From contig NZ_JAEPOL010000003.1 of assembly GCF_017642925.1 (NCBI RefSeq), forward strand, positions 185,448 to 249,447: DNA of 64,000 nt, given 5' to 3'. Origin of the DNA: Maricaulis sp. (lineage in GTDB: Bacteria; Pseudomonadota; Alphaproteobacteria; Caulobacterales; Maricaulaceae). The notes beneath the pieces were generated by a model. It was not told the origin of the DNA, did no database searches, and saw only the letters and a list, made by a program, of their open reading frames with translations. Position 1 is the first letter of the stretch; the number at the start of each line of letters is the position of its first letter. The translations under genes and the position numbers were made by a program. Shown in pieces: positions 36,144 to 45,372 of the stretch.

Positions 36144-37280
36144 ATGATCCCGTCCCAGCGTGACCTTTTCGACATCCCGCGCGAGCGCGTCTATCTCAAC
36201 ACGGCCTATATGGGGCCGATGCCGAAAAGCGCCATCGCAGCCGGCCTGGCCAGCTATGCCGCCAAGGGCCAGCCCTGGGCCTATGACGTGCAGCAGGACT
36301 TCTTCGGCCTGCCCGAGCAGCTGCGCGAGCGAGCGGCGCGTCTGTTCGGTGCGCAAGCCGCCGATATCGCGCTTGTGCCCTCCGCCTCTTACGGCCTAGC
36401 CACGGCAGCGCGGAACCTGGCCCCGCAGAGGCGCTCGGAAATCCTCGTGCTGGACGGCCAGTTTCCTTCCAATGTCTATGTCTGGCAGGCGCTTGCTGCG
36501 CAGTATGGCGCCCGGCTTGTCACCGTGAAACGCCAGTCCGGCCAGGGCTGGACGGAAGCCCTGATCCGCGCCATCGGTCCGGCGACCTCGATCGTCGCCT
36601 GCCCGCACGTGCACTGGCTGGATGGCGGCCAGCTGGACCTCGCCCACATTTCCAACACGGCCCGCCGCCAGGGCGCCGCCCTGGTGCTGGATCTCACGCA
36701 GTCGCTGGGCGCTCTGCCCTTCGACATGCCGTCGATCCAGCCCGACTTCGCCGTCGCGGCGGGCTATAAATGGCTGCTGGGCCCCTATTCCACCGGCCTG
36801 CTCTACGTTGCCCCGCATCACCACGCCGAGGGCGAACCGCTGGAGCAGAACTGGATCACCCGCGAGGGCGCGGACAATTTCAGCCGTCTGATCGACTACA
36901 CCGAAGCCTACGCCCCCGGCGCCCGGCGTTTCGATATGGGCGAGCGCTCGGCGATGCAGCTGGCGCCGGCAGCCCTGGCCAGTCTCGACCAGGTGCTCGA
37001 CTGGGGCGTCGACGCCATCGCGCAGACTTTGGCAGAACGCACGGCCGCCATCGCCGAGGCCACAGCACCGCTCGGCCTCGCCGACGACATGATCGAACGC
37101 GCGCCGCACTATCTCACCCTGGGCCTGCCGGCCGGTGCTCCTGACGATCTTCTGGCCCGTCTGGCCGCGCGCAATATCCATATCTCCCAGCGCGGCGACC
37201 GCCTGCGCATCACCCCGCACCTGTTCAATGACGACACCGACATCGCCGCCTTCGCCGACGGGCTGAGGGCGGTGTTGTGA
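36144..37280 (+). CDS. Class V aminotransferase-fold PLP enzyme (kynureninase/cysteine-desulphurase-like) (378 aa)
   Basis: N-terminus VYLNTAYMGPMPKSA and IALVPSASYGLATAARNL match class V PLP proteins. The PLP lysine is in AVAAGYKWLLGPYSTGLLY; Asp is in LVLDLTQSLGALP. The C-terminus RLRITPHLFNDDTDI is typical. It may be an aminotransferase, lyase or desulphurase; no Cys loop stands out, which argues against desulphurase. It is divergent from serC, and both are fold type I PLP enzymes. Confidence 0.85.
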   Translation: MIPSQRDLFDIPRERVYLNTAYMGPMPKSAIAAGLASYAAKGQPWAYDVQQDFFGLPEQLRERAARLFGAQAADIALVPSASYGLATAARNLAPQRRSEILVLDGQFPSNVYVWQALAAQYGARLVTVKRQSGQGWTEALIRAIGPATSIVACPHVHWLDGGQLDLAHISNTARRQGAALVLDLTQSLGALPFDMPSIQPDFAVAAGYKWLLGPYSTGLLYVAPHHHAEGEPLEQNWITREGADNFSRLIDYTEAYAPGARRFDMGERSAMQLAPAALASLDQVLDWGVDAIAQTLAERTAAIAEATAPLGLADDMIERAPHYLTLGLPAGAPDDLLARLAARNIHISQRGDRLRITPHLFNDDTDIAAFADGLRAVL

Positions 37281-37284
37281 GGGC

Positions 37285-37465
37285 GGGAAGCCAACGCAAG
37301 GCTTCCCCTGCGCAGCGGGGGAAGTGGCCGAACCCGGCCTGGGGCCGGGTGAGGCCGAAGGGGGTGAGTCCATGCGCGCTGACGCGCTTGGCGCCGCTGC
37401 GCGTCGCCCCCTCAGCCGGCTGCGCCGGCAGCTCCCCCGCACGCGGGGCGAGCCCTTGCCGGAGC
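37285..37465. repeat. Cluster of extragenic palindromes before the EamA gene
   Basis: Several short stems lie in a row: GGGAAGCC/GGCTTCCC (37287-37308), CCCGGCCTGGGGCCGGG, GCGCGCTGACGCGC, GAGCCGGCTGCGCCGGC and GGGCGAGCCC. They resemble the A-D repeats elsewhere in G+C content and position, but are a separate group. Some reading frame persists through them, which explains the long upstream start in the track. Confidence 0.5.
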
Positions 37466-37470
37466 ACGCC

Positions 37471-38376
37471 TTGAAGCCCGCTCATGCCCACCTGCCGGGC
37501 CTGATGGACTGGGCGGCGCTGGTCTTGCTCACCGTGCTGTGGGGGTCGGCCTTTGCCTTTATCAAGCACGGGGTGGAAACCCTGCCGCCCGGCGGGCTGA
37601 TCTTCGTGCGCATCGCGCTGGCAGCCCTTTTGCTGGCCGGCTGGGCGCTGTTGCGCGGTCATCGCCTGCCGGCACTCAATGACAAGCGCTGGCTGTGGTT
37701 CGCAGGGCTGGGCTTTTTCGGGAACACCTTGCCCTTCTATCTGGTCAGCTGGGGCCAGCAATATATCGACAGTGCGCTGGCCGGCATTCTGGTGGCCACC
37801 ATGCCGCTGGCGACCGTGGCGATGGCGCATGTCTTGGTCCCCGGCGAACGCCTGACCCTGCGGCGCCTCGCTGGCGTGATCACGGGCTTCGCGGGCGTTG
37901 TGCTGCTGCTGGGACCGGCCGCACTGACCGATCTGGGCGGCGCCGATGTCTGGGCCCAGCTGGGCGTGGTCGCAGCGGCGGTCTGCTACGGCATCAATGC
38001 GATCCTGGCGCGGCTGATCCCGCCGACTTCACCCTCGGTCTCCGGCGCGGGCATGCTGATCTGCGGCGCGCTCTTCGCCCTGCCTGTGGGATTGTTCGAA
38101 CTGGCACAGGCCGGACCGGTCGCCCCCACCGCCTGGCTTGCCGTCATCTGGCTGGCCGCCGGACCGACGGCGCTCGCCTCGGTGGTTCTGATGCAGGTGG
38201 CGGGCACGGCAGGACCGAACTTCCTCGCCATTGCCAATTATCTCACCCCGATCGCCGCGATGATTACCGGCGTGCTGATCGGCGAGACCATCGGCTGGCA
38301 TGCCGTGCTCGCCCTGGCGGTGATCCTGACGGGTGTCTGGCTGGCCCGGAAGCGGGCGGCGGATCCCGCTCGCTAG
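37471..38376 (+). CDS. EamA/DMT-family transporter (301 aa)
   Basis: Ten hydrophobic helices in two EamA repeats: the first opens with LVLLTVLWGSAFAFIKHGVE, the second with WAQLGVVAAAVCYGINAILARLIPP. Such 10-TM drug/metabolite transporters export or import amino acids, nucleotide-related compounds or polyamines; the substrate is unknown. Start is uncertain: TTG 37471 has GGAG six bases upstream, while the ATG at 37504 lacks a ribosome binding site. The gene ends four bases before thiD on the other strand. Confidence 0.9.
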   Translation: MKPAHAHLPGLMDWAALVLLTVLWGSAFAFIKHGVETLPPGGLIFVRIALAALLLAGWALLRGHRLPALNDKRWLWFAGLGFFGNTLPFYLVSWGQQYIDSALAGILVATMPLATVAMAHVLVPGERLTLRRLAGVITGFAGVVLLLGPAALTDLGGADVWAQLGVVAAAVCYGINAILARLIPPTSPSVSGAGMLICGALFALPVGLFELAQAGPVAPTAWLAVIWLAAGPTALASVVLMQVAGTAGPNFLAIANYLTPIAAMITGVLIGETIGWHAVLALAVILTGVWLARKRAADPAR

Positions 38377-38380
38377 AAGG

Positions 38381-39190
38381 TCAGGGCCGCACCACCCACA
38401 TGTGGTCCACCGGACCGTGGCCGGCGCCGAAGCCCGGCGCGCGGCGTATCGCTTCGTGCAGATAATCGCCGGCCTTGCGCACGGCTTCCGGCAGCGGTTC
38501 GCCGCCGGCCATCCGCGCGGCAATCGCCGAGGCCAGGGTGCAGCCGGTGCCGTGGGTATGCTTCGTGCGGATGCGCGGACGTTCCATCAATTCCATGCCG
38601 CGCGTGGAGACGAGCACATCGGTGACGGCATCGCCGTCCAGATGCCCGCCCTTCACCAGCGCCGCCTTCGCGCCCATGCCGACCAGCGCTTCGGCAGCCG
38701 CCAGCTGCCCCTGCACATCCTCCACCGTGAGCCCCGTCAGGCGGGCCGCTTCGGCCGTATTCGGCGTGACCAGTGTGGCCAGAGGCACGAGCCGGTCACG
38801 GATCGCAGCCTCGGTCCCGTCATCGACCAGCCGGTCGCCCGATGTGGCGATCATCACAGGGTCGAGCACGAGCGGCAGGGCCGGATCGGCGGCTTCCAGC
38901 GCCGCGGCGACGAGTTCGACAATCTCCACCGTCGCCAGCATGCCGGTCTTCACCACGTCAGCACCGATATCGTCGAGCACGGCCCGGATCTGACCTTCAA
39001 CGATGGCATTGGGCACCGGATGGATGGCGCTGACGCCCAGCGTGTTCTGGACGGTGATCGCCGTGATCGCCGTCGCCGCATAGCCGCCCATGGCCGAAAT
39101 CGCCTTGATATCGGCCTGGATACCGGCGCCGCCGCCACTGTCTGAGCCGGCGATGACGAGCACCCGGCCGGCCGGTTCGTCTGCTTGCAT
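38381..39190 (-). CDS. thiD: Hydroxymethylpyrimidine/phosphomethylpyrimidine kinase ThiD (269 aa)
   Basis: It phosphorylates HMP and HMP-phosphate for thiamine synthesis. Signatures: VLVIAGSDSGGGAGIQADIK, AITVQNTLGV, ADVVKTGMLA, LVLDPVMIATSGDRL and the kinase loop THGTGCTLASAIAA. The track start is 30 codons upstream; the ATG giving MQADEPAGRVLVIAGSD is chosen on family length (about 265 aa) and a CAGGA site. It is not near thiC and no riboswitch is seen in front of it. Confidence 0.95.
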   Translation of the reverse strand: MQADEPAGRVLVIAGSDSGGGAGIQADIKAISAMGGYAATAITAITVQNTLGVSAIHPVPNAIVEGQIRAVLDDIGADVVKTGMLATVEIVELVAAALEAADPALPLVLDPVMIATSGDRLVDDGTEAAIRDRLVPLATLVTPNTAEAARLTGLTVEDVQGQLAAAEALVGMGAKAALVKGGHLDGDAVTDVLVSTRGMELMERPRIRTKHTHGTGCTLASAIAARMAGGEPLPEAVRKAGDYLHEAIRRAPGFGAGHGPVDHMWVVRP

Positions 39191-39215
39191 GATGAGTGTC
39201 CTGACTGGCTGGAGA

Positions 39216-40199
39216 TCAGCGCTGCTGGAGTTCGCGCAGCCGGGCCCGCGCCCGGGCGGCCTCGGCGTCGGAGATGGCATAGGACGCCGCCTGCGAGTAG
39301 AGCTCGCGGGCTTCGGCGGTCTCGCCCTGTTCGGCCCGCACTTCGGCCAGTGCGATCAGCGCCCGGAAATCGTCCGGGGCAAAGGCGAGCATCTGTTCAT
39401 AGATGATGGCCGCCGGCTGCAGCTCGCCGGTCCGCGTCAGGCAGGCTGCGTGGCGGTGCAGGCTTTCATCATCCCAGGGGTTTTCGGCTACCGCCGCACC
39501 GGTCTCGGCACACTCACCCGTCGCGTTGGACGCGGCGGCGGCCACCGGATTGGCCGGTGCTGCCGAGCTGGAAGGCGCGGGCGTATCGCTGGCCGGGGCG
39601 TGCGTGTCGTCTGCAGCCGGCGCATGCCCGTCCCCGGCATCGGCGGCATGATCGTCCACCGTACCGGCAGCGCCCGCAGCCCCGCCGGATGCGGCATGAC
39701 TGTCGCTACCCGAAGCCGGCTGGCCATGGCTGGCCGCGGCGTCCGTACCGTGATCCGAGGGCGCCGCCGATACTGCCGCGGTAGTCGTCGCAGGCGCGTG
39801 TGACGGTGAGGCCGGGCGGGTCTCCGCGGCGATCGGAGCATCCAGGCTGAAACTGACGAGCACACCGCCCTGGCGCAGTTCGGCGCGAACATCCTGCCAG
39901 GCGGCGGCCTGGCCAAGTTCCACCAGGGCACCATCGGCCACCGGGGTGATCGAGACACGGCTGACGAGGTCGGCGCGGTAGGGCGACACTTCCCGGCTGC
40001 GCACGTCGACGCCCCCGATCATCAGGCTGACGCGCCCGGCCGTCTGCGACAATTCCGCCGATCGCGGCTGTTCGTCAAAGGCGAGCCAGACCTGACCGTT
40101 CAAGCCATCGGCACGGGTCAGGACATCGCGCAGCTCGGCGCTTGCCGGGCCGGCGATCAGACCGGTGCAGAGCGTGGAGATCAGAAAGGCTCGGTGCAT
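39216..40199 (-). CDS. Exported protein with AMIN-like N-domain, His-rich linker and TPR (327 aa)
   Basis: A signal peptide (MHRAFLISTLCTGLIAGPASA) is followed by a strand-rich N-domain (VWLAFDEQPRSAELSQ, VSRVSITPVADGALVELG) with an AMIN-like feel, then a low-complexity Ala/Ser/Asp/His linker in which His recurs every 6-12 residues (SDHGT, SDSHAA, DDHAAD, GHAP, THAP), then TPR helices at the C-terminus (YEQMLAFAPDDFRALIALAEVRAEQGETAEA). The ATG at 40199 is preferred over the track TTG five codons earlier. Periplasmic scaffold or metal-buffering roles are possible; neither is shown. Confidence 0.7.
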   Translation of the reverse strand: MHRAFLISTLCTGLIAGPASAELRDVLTRADGLNGQVWLAFDEQPRSAELSQTAGRVSLMIGGVDVRSREVSPYRADLVSRVSITPVADGALVELGQAAAWQDVRAELRQGGVLVSFSLDAPIAAETRPASPSHAPATTTAAVSAAPSDHGTDAAASHGQPASGSDSHAASGGAAGAAGTVDDHAADAGDGHAPAADDTHAPASDTPAPSSSAAPANPVAAAASNATGECAETGAAVAENPWDDESLHRHAACLTRTGELQPAAIIYEQMLAFAPDDFRALIALAEVRAEQGETAEARELYSQAASYAISDAEAARARARLRELQQR

Positions 40200-40247
40200 G
40201 CGTCTTGTCCTCAACCTGTCGCGTGCCGCAAGGCTGTATCTGGCGGG

Positions 40248-41126
40248 CTAGCCCGCAGCAGCGGCCTGCGCCGTCGTTACCGGCACCGCATTGCAAGCGT
40301 CATAGCCCAGCGCGCCGATCAGCGTTCCATCGGCCTCGCGAACCGACTCGTAGACATAACAGCCCTCGCCGAAGTCGGGAAAGACGCCGCGCACGAATAT
40401 CGGATCACCTTCCCCGAACAGCGCGTCCGCCGAATCGATCTGGCGAAGCGAATTGACCGCCCGGCCCTCGTCCCGCGTGGCGCATTCCCAGGTCTGCGTG
40501 CCGGCATCGACGATCCGCACCCCCGTTGCACCGCCACTCATCGTATAGGCCAGCGAGACATGGGCCGGCCGGTCGCCGAACTCGGCCAAGCAGGCATCGA
40601 TGGCCGGCAGATAGCTCATGATATAGTTCGACCAGCGATCGTCCTGCGCCTGTTCCCGGGCACAACCGGCCTGGACCGTCTCGCCGATCCGCAGCGCCGC
40701 AAAATGCGTGAAGCCGCTTTCACCCGCCGCCTCGCAGGGGCCGGCCTGCAGCTGCAGCTCGGCCGGTTCGCCCGAAGCCGTTGTGCCGTGGAAACGCCGG
40801 ACGCCGCCATCCAGATAGGGCATGGCAATTTGCAGATCCGCCGCCTGTTCTGCGCCGTCGGCATCGGCGAGAAGCAATGCGACCCGGATGGCACCGCCAC
40901 TATCGTCCTCATAGGTCAGATCGCCCGACCAGCCCGACTGTCCGGTAAGTTGATAGCCAAAGCCGCGCGGTGCACCGCGCCGGTCGGCCCGCGGATGGTC
41001 GAAGACGGAACCGGCAACATCGTCCGGTCCGCCGCCCACGCCCATCATCTCGCTGCCGGTCGTCGCGCAGCCTGCCAGCAGCACCAGCGCTGTCATCGCC
41101 AGAAATCCCGTGACCTGCCGTTTCAT
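40248..41126 (-). CDS. Hypothetical lipoprotein (292 aa)
   Basis: MKRQVTGFLAMTALVLLAGC gives a lipobox with Cys20, so it is a lipoprotein of the outer or inner membrane. The mature part holds six further Cys in three loose pairs (GPCEAAG, AGCAREQ, DACLAEFGD, WECATRDE, GEGCYVYE, DACNAV), which could form disulphides. AELQLQAGPCEAAGESGFTHFAALRIG and RWSNYIMSYLPAIDACL are its most recognisable stretches. I do not know the family. It is downstream of nothing clearly related. Confidence 0.7.
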   Translation of the reverse strand: MKRQVTGFLAMTALVLLAGCATTGSEMMGVGGGPDDVAGSVFDHPRADRRGAPRGFGYQLTGQSGWSGDLTYEDDSGGAIRVALLLADADGAEQAADLQIAMPYLDGGVRRFHGTTASGEPAELQLQAGPCEAAGESGFTHFAALRIGETVQAGCAREQAQDDRWSNYIMSYLPAIDACLAEFGDRPAHVSLAYTMSGGATGVRIVDAGTQTWECATRDEGRAVNSLRQIDSADALFGEGDPIFVRGVFPDFGEGCYVYESVREADGTLIGALGYDACNAVPVTTAQAAAAG

Positions 41127-41174
41127 GCCGTACCCCCTGCCTGGTCCACACGCGCCCTTATAGCGCCTGTGCGG

Positions 41175-42065
41175 CTAGACGACACCGTCAAACCGCTTGG
41201 CCAGATAGTCGACGAAGGCGCGCACCCGGTGCGTCATGTAGCGGTTGGACGGGAAGACGGCCCAGAGGAAGCGGTGTTCCGGCGACCAGTCCGCCAGCAC
41301 GTCGATCACCTCGCCGCGCTCCAGCGCATCGACGGCCGCCCAGCGCGGCGAACAGGCCACGCCCAGACCGGCTTTGGCCGCCGACACGGCCGCCACGGCA
41401 CCGTTGAGGGAGAGGCGGCCATTGACGCGGACCTCGACCTCCTCGCCCTCGCGCTCGAATTTCAGCAATTGCGGGCTCGGCTTGTTGCGGTCGATGATCA
41501 TGTCGTGACGGGTGAGGTCGTCGGGATGCTGCGGCATGCCGTTGCGCTCGACATAGGCCGGCGACGCCACGCAGGACATGCAGGCCGGTGCGAGACGGCG
41601 AGCAATCAGGGCGCTGTCGGGCAGATTGCCGATCCGCACGCCGACATCGAAACCCTCATTGACCAGATCGACCATGCGGTCGGCCATCGACAGGCGCACA
41701 TCGACCTTGGGCCATTCGGTCATGAAGTCGGCAATGATCGGGATCAGGCGGCGGGCACCGAAATCCACCGGCGCCGTCACGCGCAACACGCCGGCCGGTG
41801 CCAGCCGCGCGCTCGCCACGCCCTCTTCCATCGCGTCATACTCGTCGAGCCAGGGCTGAACGCGGTCGAGCAGGGCCGCGCCGGCATCGGTGAGGCGGAC
41901 CGAGCGGGTCGTGCGTTCGAACAGGCGCGCCTGCAGCCGCTGTTCCAGGGCCGTGATCTGCTTGGAAGCCGCACCGGGCGTCATCGCCTCGCGATCGGCC
42001 GCCTTGGTGAAACTGCCCAGCTCGGCCACCGAGCAGAAGAGGCGCAGGGCATCGATCCGGTCCAT
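41175..42065 (-). CDS. LysR-family transcriptional regulator (296 aa)
   Basis: N-terminal LysR HTH (DRIDALRLFCSVAELGSFTKAA, then PGAASKQITALEQRLQARLF) of the CrgA/AaeR type, followed by the effector-binding fold (GVLRVTAPVDFGARRL, VDVRLSMADRMVDLVNEGFDVGVRIG). Start supported by GAGGAATAA. It is divergent from the dioxygenase gene 97 bases away, which it probably controls. Confidence 0.92.
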   Translation of the reverse strand: MDRIDALRLFCSVAELGSFTKAADREAMTPGAASKQITALEQRLQARLFERTTRSVRLTDAGAALLDRVQPWLDEYDAMEEGVASARLAPAGVLRVTAPVDFGARRLIPIIADFMTEWPKVDVRLSMADRMVDLVNEGFDVGVRIGNLPDSALIARRLAPACMSCVASPAYVERNGMPQHPDDLTRHDMIIDRNKPSPQLLKFEREGEEVEVRVNGRLSLNGAVAAVSAAKAGLGVACSPRWAAVDALERGEVIDVLADWSPEHRFLWAVFPSNRYMTHRVRAFVDYLAKRFDGVV

Positions 42066-42162
42066 TTATTCCTCACCAGAAAGAGAAAGCTTCGATCGGG
42101 CATACTTATCCCTTGCGGGCGAAAATACCAGATTGCGGGCTCGACTTTCCGGAGTACCCCTC

Positions 42163-42933
42163 ATGCCCCTCGGCCCGCTCTTCATCTCGCACGGCGCCCC
42201 CGACGTGCTGACCGTGCCCTCGCCCGCCCACGACGCCCTGAAAGCGCTCGGCCTGGCGCCGCAGACCCGTGCTGTCCTGGTTGTCTCGGCACACTGGGAG
42301 ACGGAGGCGCCCGTGCGGGTCCAGTCGGGCGCCACACCGGACACGATCCACGACTTTCGCGGCTTCGGCCCGGTGCTGGAACGGACGATCTATGCCGCTC
42401 CCGGATCGCCCAGCCTCGCCGCAATCACGCTCGATCTCCTGCGCGAGGCCGGTATCGAAGCGGAAGCCGAGCGGCATCGCGGACGCGACCACGGCGCCTG
42501 GGTCCCGCTCGCCCTGATGCGGCCGGAAGCCGATATTCCGGTCTTCCAGGTCAGTCTTCCCGCCAGCGACACGGCCGCCATTGCGCTGGGCCGCGCGCTG
42601 GCGCCTCTCGCGGACCGCGGCGTCCAGATCATCGGCTCGGGCTCGCTGACGCATTCACTGCGCGCATCGCTCGCCGCGGCCGAGGCGGCGGCGCCGCATC
42701 CCGGCGCCCAGGCGTTCCGCGACTGGATTGTGCCGAAAATCGCCAGCGGCGATGTGGAGGCGCTGACCGGCTGGCAGGACGCACCGCTGGCCGGTTTCAA
42801 CCATCCCACGCCGGAACATTTCCGCCCGCTGCTCGTGGCGATGGCCGCTGCGGGAGCACCCGGCTCAGAACTGATCCACACCTCCTGGAGCCGCAGCGCC
42901 CTGGCCATGGATATCTGGCGGTTCGGCAGCTAA
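42163..42933 (+). CDS. DODA-type extradiol ring-cleavage dioxygenase, class III (256 aa)
   Basis: Product matches the LigB/YgiD-like family: MPLGPLFISHGAPDVL (iron His), AVLVVSAHWET, FRGFGPVL, HRGRDHGAWVPLALMRP, IIGSGSLTHSLRA. These nonheme iron (or Zn in YgiD) enzymes open catecholic rings such as DOPA or protocatechuate-like substrates. The true start is the ATG at 42163, with GGAG eight bases upstream; the long upstream frame is noise. The substrate is unknown. Divergent from a LysR gene, suggesting induction by an aromatic compound. Confidence 0.9.
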   Translation: MPLGPLFISHGAPDVLTVPSPAHDALKALGLAPQTRAVLVVSAHWETEAPVRVQSGATPDTIHDFRGFGPVLERTIYAAPGSPSLAAITLDLLREAGIEAEAERHRGRDHGAWVPLALMRPEADIPVFQVSLPASDTAAIALGRALAPLADRGVQIIGSGSLTHSLRASLAAAEAAAPHPGAQAFRDWIVPKIASGDVEALTGWQDAPLAGFNHPTPEHFRPLLVAMAAAGAPGSELIHTSWSRSALAMDIWRFGS

Positions 42934-42947
42934 GGCATTTTCAGCAA

Positions 42948-44066
42948 TTAACGCCCCTGGACGCAGACACGGAAATGCCGGCGCTCGAGCCGCACGGGCA
43001 TGTCGAAATCGAGCAATTGCTGCGCGCCGATGCTGCGCAGCAATTCTTCCGCCTGCGACCGCGCCTCGCCGTCCAGCGAGTCCAGAAGATCGGTCACGCG
43101 CTGCAACATCCACAAGGGATAGGGAATGACCGCGCGATCGGTCTCGACGACCGTGTCGCCATGGCCGATCCTGGCCTTGTGGAAACCCAGTACACGCGGC
43201 ACTTCCGCCATATCCGGGTTCTCGTCTGCCCAGGCTGCAAGGCGGTCCGCCGTGTCGATGAGAACGGGCAATTGCTGCGCAGCAAACATGCGCAGCATGG
43301 GCAGCAGGGTTTCGGGCAAATCGCCGTCCGGCAGGAAGTCGCCGGTCAGTGCGTGCTGGGGCGCATGGCAGCGCAGCGCCCAGTCGGCAACGCGCGGCGC
43401 CAGGCGGCGCATGATCTCGCCGGAGGCCGGGTCCCGCAGCAGATGCGCATAGAGCGGTCCGAGGAAGCCATAGTCGGCGATCGAGGGCCGGGAGCCGAAC
43501 AGGAAGTCGTGCCGGGCCAGATGGGCCTCGAAGGCAGCGAGAAAGGCCTCATAGGCCGCCTCGACCGCCGGCACGCTGTCCGGATTGATGCCCAGCCCGG
43601 GCAGGGCGCCGGAAAAATACGCCACCGGCTTCGCAACCCGCTCCCGCTGCTCCTCCGGTGACAGATCCGGGAAGGAGAAGGCGCCGAACTCGCCATGGGC
43701 AAAGTCGCGATTATAGGCCCAGCGATAGTGCATGGCCGGGATCACCAGCCACTCATCGCCGAAGAGTTCCAGGATCAGGGCGGCCAGGCGCTGACGCACA
43801 CTGTCCGGATAGACCGACGGCCCCGGCTCGTGCTGCTCGACATAATCGATGATGTCGGTCGTGTCCTGCAGGGTGAGGCCCGTGTCCGAGCCGTCATGGT
43901 GCACAACGACCGGAATGACCGACCAACCGACCCGCGGCAGGATCTCGCTCTTGTAGACCTCGCGCGTCGACATCTCTTCGCGAAACGGCACATTCTTCCA
44001 GCGCAGATAACCGCGCACCTTGCCGGTATAGAGCGACACCGCTGCACCGATCAGCGTGTAGGTCAT
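42948..44066 (-). CDS. Glutathione S-transferase family protein (372 aa)
   Basis: An N-terminal GST/thioredoxin domain (TLIGAAVSLYTGKVRGYLRWKN, VIPVVVHHDG, QDTTDIIDYVEQ) is followed by a long all-helical C-terminal part (SIADYGFLGPLYAHLLRDPASG). At 372 aa it is longer than classical GSTs (about 220), with an unassigned C-terminal extension of about 110 residues. Start chosen at MTYTLIGAAV because GGGAGG precedes it. No catalytic Ser/Tyr/Cys is evident at the usual position beyond Ser/Tyr at SLYTGK. Confidence 0.82.
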   Translation of the reverse strand: MTYTLIGAAVSLYTGKVRGYLRWKNVPFREEMSTREVYKSEILPRVGWSVIPVVVHHDGSDTGLTLQDTTDIIDYVEQHEPGPSVYPDSVRQRLAALILELFGDEWLVIPAMHYRWAYNRDFAHGEFGAFSFPDLSPEEQRERVAKPVAYFSGALPGLGINPDSVPAVEAAYEAFLAAFEAHLARHDFLFGSRPSIADYGFLGPLYAHLLRDPASGEIMRRLAPRVADWALRCHAPQHALTGDFLPDGDLPETLLPMLRMFAAQQLPVLIDTADRLAAWADENPDMAEVPRVLGFHKARIGHGDTVVETDRAVIPYPLWMLQRVTDLLDSLDGEARSQAEELLRSIGAQQLLDFDMPVRLERRHFRVCVQGR

Positions 44067-44128
44067 GCTCGCCTCCCACTTTGAGCATGACCAGACTAAC
44101 TTGATTTCACGCGGGAAAAAGGCGGTTT

Positions 44129-45292
44129 TCACTCTTCGGGTACGGCAACCTCGTACCAGTGCTGCACGGCGTCCCCGCCAACGATTTCGCCAGCACGCCG
44201 CCGCACCTCCTCCGGTGCAAGCAGGCCGCGGTCGAGGGCAGATTTCAACCAGTCCTCATAGCGCCCGCCGCGCTGGTCGAAACCGTCTTCCTTCATGGCG
44301 TGATAGAGCGCAGCCGCCAGCATGTGCATGCCGCCATCGGCCCGCCGCCAGCGCGCTGCCGGATCGCGGGCCACGCCCAGCCGTTCGGACACGATCTGGT
44401 CGAGCGCCTGGGTGGAGTCCTCGTTCACCACACCCTGGAAACTGTTGTAGCCGAAGGCCGGGTCGTGGTTCTCGACGATGGAGCGCATCCAGGGATCCGC
44501 CTCCAGCCCGGCAAGGCGGGCGAACAGGCCTTCATCCTCCAGGTCGAAGGGCGGATGCAGGATTTCGTGCGCCGCATTGCGCAACTGGGTCTGCGGATCG
44601 TAGCTGTGGTGCGCCAGGAAGCGCTGACCATAGACGCTGATGCCGTAGGGCTTTGAAAAACACATCAGATCGATCTCGATCTGCGGCGACAGCCCCCGGC
44701 CGACAAGACGCTCCTGCTGGGTGATGACGTCATGGGGAACGAGCTGGCGCTGCATCCCGGCAGCGGCCGCCTCGACCTGCGGGCGGCAATGCGCGTCGTA
44801 CCAGGCGCCATAGCCGAACGCCTTCAGCCCTTCCAGCGCAACCACCATATCGGGCATCAGCGCGAAAATGGCCTCCGCACGCTCGGCATCCCAGCCCGGC
44901 GTCTCCTCAAGGTTCGGACGAAGCCGCTCTTGCGGATCACGGGCCGAGGCGACGATCTCGTCGAGCGATCCGGTCGGTCCGGCCGAAAGGATATTCGCCA
45001 TGACCGGCCCCGTCAGGAGCCCGCGCTCGATGCGCATACCCCGGTCGAGCCGGTCGAGCGCCCCCAGGGTGTCTTCGGACAATTGCGGCCGCACGTCGGC
45101 AATGAGTTCGGCATAGATTTCCGACTGCATTTCATCGCCCGACAGAATGCCGACGAGCAGGACGGCATCGAGCGCCGGCGAGGGGCGGACAATCCATTCC
45201 GTCCCGGCAGGCTCACGGTCCGGAAGGGGTTGGGCCGATGCGACCGGGATCAGGACAAGAAGGGCGAGAAGCGGCGCCAATCGGAATTTCAT
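44129..45292 (-). CDS. Exported protein with HEXXH zinc-protease-like motif (387 aa)
   Basis: A signal peptide (MKFRLAPLLALLVLIPVASA) begins an otherwise unassigned protein. It has HEILH (residues 242-246) in NAAHEILHPPF, and a Glu (E291) in NEDSTQALDQIVSERLG 45 residues on, a zincin-like arrangement. It also has the helices QLVPHDVITQQERL and AALYHAMKEDGF. I do not recognise a family. It may be an exported metallopeptidase whose role is unknown. GAGG precedes the ATG by eight bases. Confidence 0.72.
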   Translation of the reverse strand: MKFRLAPLLALLVLIPVASAQPLPDREPAGTEWIVRPSPALDAVLLVGILSGDEMQSEIYAELIADVRPQLSEDTLGALDRLDRGMRIERGLLTGPVMANILSAGPTGSLDEIVASARDPQERLRPNLEETPGWDAERAEAIFALMPDMVVALEGLKAFGYGAWYDAHCRPQVEAAAAGMQRQLVPHDVITQQERLVGRGLSPQIEIDLMCFSKPYGISVYGQRFLAHHSYDPQTQLRNAAHEILHPPFDLEDEGLFARLAGLEADPWMRSIVENHDPAFGYNSFQGVVNEDSTQALDQIVSERLGVARDPAARWRRADGGMHMLAAALYHAMKEDGFDQRGGRYEDWLKSALDRGLLAPEEVRRRAGEIVGGDAVQHWYEVAVPEE

Positions 45293-45372
45293 GCAGACAA
45301 CCTCGACACTTGGACAATTCGAGGCGCCACGGAAGCACGGACATTATCGGCCCGTCTTGAACGGAATTGATG

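Noticed and set aside
40194-43661. 1155-aa plus-strand ORF
   Set aside because: It runs antisense across thiD-region lipoprotein, LysR and overlaps DODA and GST genes; composition is that of a high-G+C mirror frame (Arg/His/Gly-rich).
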